Shown here piece after piece: positions 63,794 to 64,000 of a stretch of 64,000 bases of DNA. Every line of letters starts with the position of its first letter. Positions within the stretch are counted from its first letter, which is position 1. A model generated the notes under the pieces. The model did no database searches and was not told the origin of the DNA. It saw nothing but the letters and a program-made list of their open reading frames with translations. The stretch is from Devosia sp. Root635 (GTDB lineage: Bacteria > Pseudomonadota > Alphaproteobacteria > Rhizobiales > Devosiaceae): assembly GCF_001427605.1 (NCBI RefSeq), contig NZ_LMGZ01000007.1, positions 1-64,000 on the forward strand, in the 5' to 3' direction. The translations under genes and the position numbers were made by a program.

Positions 63794-64000
63794 CTAGAGG
63801 GTGTCCGCCAGATAGCGCGCCAGCGTTGCCTTGGTGCCGATTTTCCACAATGTATTCAAGGCGTTGGTGAAGGCGGTGACAAAGGCGGGGCTGTGGGCGA
63901 GGTCGCCATAGATGTCGGTCATGGCCAGCCAGACCTTCGGATCGGCCTTGGCGAGCCTGGCCTGGGCAGTGAGGCGGTCCCAACTCGGATCGTTGGGTTC
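63794..64000 (-). CDS. Mannitol dehydrogenase-family protein, C-terminal end (partial)
   Basis: The last 68 residues of a frame that continues beyond the window (DPSWDRLTAQARLAKADPKV, MTDIYGDLAHSPAFVTAF, LARYLADTL). This is the usual C terminus of long-chain polyol dehydrogenases that oxidise mannitol, arabitol or related sugars alcohols. Same strand as the FGGY kinase and 61 bp upstream of it, so likely one polyol operon. Substrate cannot be told from this part. Confidence 0.72.
   Translation of the reverse strand, partial: EPNDPSWDRLTAQARLAKADPKVWLAMTDIYGDLAHSPAFVTAFTNALNTLWKIGTKATLARYLADTL

Noticed and set aside
63672..63983. A 103-codon minus-strand frame at the right edge
   Set aside because: It is out of frame with both the FGGY kinase and the mannitol-dehydrogenase C terminus, which read well in their own frames.

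Overview
The window reads as chromosomal DNA of a GC-rich alphaproteobacterium of the order Hyphomicrobiales (Rhizobiales). The signs are an mdh-sucCDAB-lpd block, a PhyR/NepR/EcfG general stress response locus, HWE/HisKA_2 histidine kinases, an Omp19-type lipoprotein and a YejABEF transporter. A Devosia-like organism is my best guess, but this is an inference from gene content and not a database result. I see no tRNA, rRNA, CRISPR array or complete insertion sequence. The only mobile-element trace is the 3' end of an IS110-type transposase at the left edge, fused to a REP-like palindrome.

Layout. 0-6.3 kb: IS110 remnant, then tamA-tamB (outer-membrane assembly). 6.4-12.7 kb, minus strand: a GIY-YIG protein and yejB-yejE-yejF-yejA (peptide uptake). 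13.0-15.4 kb: a DUF2007-like protein, an Omp19-like lipoprotein and zapE. 15.6-27.5 kb: TCA-cycle block mdh, sucC, a secreted orphan, sucD, sucA, sucB, two secreted orphans, a LysE exporter and lpd. 27.6-36.1 kb: a uronate catabolic operon (TRAP transporter, FadR-type GntR regulator, kduI, kduD, KdgF-like cupin) behind a 10-bp inverted-repeat operator. An M15-like protein, a TRIC channel and uxuA follow. 36.5-43.3 kb: a signalling island. It has a six-TM hybrid histidine kinase and a receiver protein, convergent with an alpha-oxoamine synthase and a second receiver, and a divergent GGDEF-EAL protein. 43.4-47.9 kb, minus strand: a polar amino acid ABC transporter with an AstE/aspartoacylase-like hydrolase. 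48.2-58.7 kb: the general stress response region. It holds phyR, nepR, ecfG, three HWE/HisKA_2 kinases, a pseudo-receiver, a Crp/Fnr regulator, a diacylglycerol-kinase-like protein and several tiny membrane proteins. 58.8-62.1 kb: a transglutaminase-like protein and an ATP-grasp/alpha-E fusion. 62.1-64 kb: an FGGY sugar kinase and the end of a mannitol-dehydrogenase-family gene.

Two systems stand out. First, the stress region carries six exact matches to the EcfG promoter consensus (GGAAC, 16 or 17 nt, CGTT) and one near match. They lie upstream of phyR, nepR-ecfG, DUF1328-kinase, crp/fnr-kinase-DAGK, the GAF-PAS kinase, DUF883-YqjE and a 53-residue membrane protein, which defines a local regulon. 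Second, the 36.5-43.3 kb island has the parts of a CqsA/CqsS or LqsA/LqsS type alpha-hydroxyketone signalling circuit, placed next to a cyclic-di-GMP enzyme.

Intergenic spaces are rich in long palindromes of at least five families. Several copies abut or overlap stop codons, and one copy encodes the C-terminal tail of YejF.
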